Source of the DNA: JAWWBN01 sp033720955
GTDB lineage: Bacteria > Acidobacteriota > Thermoanaerobaculia > Multivoradales > JAHEKO01
Reading direction: 5' to 3'
DNA length: 8,883 nt
Assembly (NCBI GenBank): GCA_033720955.1
Contig: JAWWBN010000162.1
Span: forward strand, 1 to 8,883
The notes under the pieces are model-generated. The model had not been told where the DNA came from. It did not search any database and saw nothing but the letters and a program-made list of their open reading frames with translations. This document shows positions 7,285 to 8,883 of the stretch, in pieces; the first letter of the stretch is position 1; every line of letters begins with the position of its first letter. Position numbers and translations under genes: made by a program.

Positions 7285-8270
7285 GGCACGGGGGCGGGAA
7301 GGTCGGGCGGGCGAAGCAGGCCCTCGGCCACCGGGACGAGCTCTCGGAGCAGCGCGTCGCCCTGCTCGCTCTCCACCATCGCCACCAGGATGTAGCGCCG
7401 CCAGACCGGACCCCATACGAGGGCGGAGTCGGAGTGCCACTGCTTCCAGGTGCCCGACTTGCGGAAGAGCCGGGCCAGCGGCGCGCGCTTCTCGATCACT
7501 CCGACGAACTTGTGGTGCAGCCCCGGGTCGGCCAGGTGCCCGAGCATCTGGCGGGAGCGCTCGGGGCTGATCATGCGGCCGGTGGCCAGGAGGTAGTAGA
7601 AGCGGCAGACCTGGGTGGCGGTCGCGGCGTGGGAGATCCCCGCCAGCGGGTCGGGGTGGCGGCGACCCTCCTGGGCGTATCGCTTGCCCACCCAGAGTCC
7701 GCCGCCGCGCCCCTGGTCGTAGAGGCGGTAGCGCGGGTCGGAGACGACGCTGGCGATCTTCTCGAAGCCGACCCGGTCGATGATCGCCGTGGCGGCGCTG
7801 TTGCTCGAGGTGCGGATCATCGCCGTCATCTCGGCTTGGACCTCGGGGGTCTCCTCCAGGCTCCCGTCCTCGAAGCTCTCGTAGGCTGCCAGCAGCAGGG
7901 CGATCTTGGGCAGGCTGGCGGCGTACATCATCGCGTTGCCGTTGACCTGGGCGAAGCGGGGGTGGGACGGATCCGCCAGGTCCACCAGGCAGATGCCGAG
8001 CTTCTTGCGCTGAGCGAGGGTCTTCCACGCCGGGCGCTGCTCGACGGCGCGGCGCAGACCGCGGTCGAGCTCGGGGTCCACCGACTCGCGCAGCGGCTGC
8101 CAGAGCTCGTCGGGCACCGCGACCGGCGGCAGCTCGAGCTCGGACTCGGCGGCGCCGGTCGCGGCGAGCGCTGCCAGGGCCAGGGCCGCCGCGATCGGGG
8201 CGGCGCGGACCCCGCGGTGGTGCCGGTGCCGGCGCCTACCTATCATTGCCCCCGATGACGCGTTCGACAC
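7281..8270 (-). CDS. Exported serine hydrolase of the class A beta-lactamase/penicillin-recognising fold
   Basis: The product is 329 residues from the GTG at 8270. An Arg/His-rich N-region (about 11-22) and a hydrophobic Ala/Leu stretch (about 23-41) form a signal peptide, so the enzyme is periplasmic. The three active-site motifs are in order: SLPK at 119-122 (nucleophile Ser119, Lys122), SSN at 155-157 (the S-x-N motif, in MIRTSSNSAA as in class A 'SDN') and KSGT at 271-274 (the KTG-type motif). The omega-loop 'ExxLN' motif carrying the deacylating glutamate of class A beta-lactamases is not visible; the corresponding region reads QGRGGGLWVGKRY. It may therefore be a peptidase or esterase rather than a true beta-lactamase. 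The start rests on AAGGAG at 8284-8279, eight bases before the GTG. ATG 8246 is an alternative that gives a shorter signal peptide. It is first in the operon with the MFS gene and mprF. Confidence 0.85.
   Translation of the reverse strand: MSNASSGAMIGRRRHRHHRGVRAAPIAAALALAALAATGAAESELELPPVAVPDELWQPLRESVDPELDRGLRRAVEQRPAWKTLAQRKKLGICLVDLADPSHPRFAQVNGNAMMYAASLPKIALLLAAYESFEDGSLEETPEVQAEMTAMIRTSSNSAATAIIDRVGFEKIASVVSDPRYRLYDQGRGGGLWVGKRYAQEGRRHPDPLAGISHAATATQVCRFYYLLATGRMISPERSRQMLGHLADPGLHHKFVGVIEKRAPLARLFRKSGTWKQWHSDSALVWGPVWRRYILVAMVESEQGDALLRELVPVAEGLLRPPDLPAPVP
8241..8246 (+). promoter_or_regulatory. Candidate -10 element (TATCAT) for the plus-strand gene at 8255, possibly leaderless
   Basis: TATCAT differs from TATAAT by one base and is a rare AT-rich spot in this GC-rich window. 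It ends eight bases before the ATG at 8255, so transcription would start at or next to the ATG, giving a leaderless message. This agrees with the lack of a Shine-Dalgarno sequence there. No good -35 element is seen 16-18 bases upstream, so this is tentative. Confidence 0.3.
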
Positions 8271-8883
8271 GATTTCATCTCCTTGCCGGCCTCCTGGGGA
8301 TCGTGGCGCCGCTCGGCGCCCGGGCCGCCGCCCCCGCGCTGACGTCGCCGGAGCCGGCGGTGGTCGAGGAGGCCCGGGCCTTGGTGGCGGCCATGAAGGC
8401 CGCCGAGCGAGGACCCTATACCCGCTTGCGCTGGTACTGCAACGACGGATCGGTCCTGCCGCCCGAGCCGTACGCCTGCCGCGGGCGGGGAGGCGGCCGT
8501 CAGCACGCCGAGTACAGCCCGGCGCGCGCGCGGCTGGCCGAGCTGGGCTGGTCGGTGGGAACGATCTTCGCCGCCCTCTCCTGGGAAGAGCTCTGGGACG
8601 AGGACCGCCGGCATCAGCGGCTGCGCGAGCTGCCCATGGAGCGGTTCCTCGTCGAGGCGGACGACGGGTGGGTGCTCCGCCGGGCCCGGAGCTACCGCGG
8701 GCGCGTCCAGGTGGAGGACGAGGAGGAGGCCGGCCGCGCCCTGCTGGTGCGGCTGCTGTCGCAGCCCGGCTGGACGGCGCGGAACCTCCTGCTCGCCCGC
8801 GAGGCGGTGCGGGCGGTGCCCCACCACGGCGGCGCCGACCGCACCCGCACCATCCGCCATCTGTCGCAGCAGGTGGCGGAGAG
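8255..8883 (+). CDS. Secreted protein resembling the N-terminal module of PEP/pyruvate-binding-domain proteins, partial
   Basis: The frame runs from ATG 8255 to the window edge (209 residues, no stop), so the C-terminus is missing. Residues 1-26 form a signal peptide (TRSTRFHLLAGLLGIVAPLG, then ARAAA). The mature part contains LRWYCNDGSVLPPEPYAC (58-75) with Cys62 and Cys75, which could form a disulfide, then GGGRQHAEYS (79-88), MERFLVEADDGWVLRRAR (128-145) and NLLLAREAVRAVPHHG (177-192). From memory, this order matches the N-terminal module of large bacterial proteins annotated as PEP/pyruvate-binding-domain or phosphoenolpyruvate-synthase-like. Those catalytic domains would lie beyond position 8883, so the function is unconfirmed. 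No ribosome site precedes the ATG, and its first 16 bases overlap the divergent serine hydrolase if that gene starts at GTG 8270. Confidence 0.7.
   Translation, partial: MTRSTRFHLLAGLLGIVAPLGARAAAPALTSPEPAVVEEARALVAAMKAAERGPYTRLRWYCNDGSVLPPEPYACRGRGGGRQHAEYSPARARLAELGWSVGTIFAALSWEELWDEDRRHQRLRELPMERFLVEADDGWVLRRARSYRGRVQVEDEEEAGRALLVRLLSQPGWTARNLLLAREAVRAVPHHGGADRTRTIRHLSQQVAE
8279..8284 (-). promoter_or_regulatory. Shine-Dalgarno AAGGAG that decides the GTG start of the serine hydrolase
   Basis: On the minus strand AAGGAG lies eight bases before the GTG at 8270, which is ideal spacing. It is the only strong ribosome site I found next to a start in the window. It lies inside the 5' coding part of the divergent plus-strand gene. 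Confidence 0.65.

Noticed and set aside
5941..7395. Long plus-strand open frame opposite the MFS gene and the end of the hydrolase gene
   Set aside because: It lacks hydrophobic or conserved motifs, and the opposite strand gives twelve well-formed membrane helices.
7285..8028. N-terminal extension of the MFS frame to a 767-residue protein
   Set aside because: The added part overlaps the serine hydrolase gene out of frame and has no membrane or domain features. GTG 7284 fits the 4-bp overlap.
8243..8278. Tiny minus-strand frame (ATG 8278, 11 codons) ending on the ATG at 8246 like a leader peptide
   Set aside because: The AAGGAG directly abuts ATG 8278 with no spacer, which is unsuitable for initiation, whereas it is ideally spaced for GTG 8270.
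1..8883. Search for tRNA, rRNA, CRISPR, insertion sequences and attachment sites
   Set aside because: I saw no tRNA-like clover pattern, regularly spaced repeats, transposase motifs or terminal repeats. Coding sequence fills nearly the whole window.

Overview
This is a chromosomal window of very high G+C (most third codon positions are G or C). It carries six protein-coding genes, no RNA genes, no mobile elements and almost no non-coding DNA. I see no 16S or other lineage marker. The GC level, the many genes with signal peptides and the families present fit an environmental bacterium such as Acidobacteriota (Thermoanaerobaculia-like) or a GC-rich deltaproteobacterial or myxobacterial lineage. 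That placement is a guess from general impression only.

Layout. (1) Positions 1-1099, minus strand: a two-gene unit. An exported DJ-1/PfpI-family protein is followed, with a 4-bp ATGA overlap, by an exported tetratricopeptide-type protein that runs off the left edge. (2) Positions 1100-1200: a divergent intergenic region. (3) Positions 1201-3129, plus strand: one large gene that fuses a PPP-type calcineurin-like phosphatase to a C-terminal domain resembling the PI3/PI4-kinase/HipA fold. (4) Positions 3152-8270, minus strand: a tightly packed operon in transcription order. It encodes a periplasmic serine hydrolase of the class A beta-lactamase fold, a 12-helix MFS transporter and a full-length MprF (phosphatidylglycerol aminoacyltransferase plus flippase). 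Both junctions are 4-bp overlaps (GTGA and ATGA). (5) Position 8255 to the right edge, plus strand: the 5' part of a secreted protein whose N-terminal module resembles that found in front of PEP/pyruvate-binding domains in some bacterial proteins.

How the genes may work together. The operon at 3152-8270 looks like an envelope-modification unit. MprF makes and flips aminoacylated phosphatidylglycerol, the MFS protein moves an unknown substrate, and the serine hydrolase acts outside the cytoplasmic membrane. In other bacteria mprF homologues are paired with serine hydrolases that remove the amino acid again, so a beta-lactamase-fold enzyme in that position is a testable analogue.

The best leads are the phosphatase-kinase fusion with altered kinase catalytic residues, the hydrolase-MFS-MprF operon, and the divergent junction near 8255-8270. 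At that junction the two opposing coding regions appear to overlap at their 5' ends, which leaves no room for conventional upstream signals.
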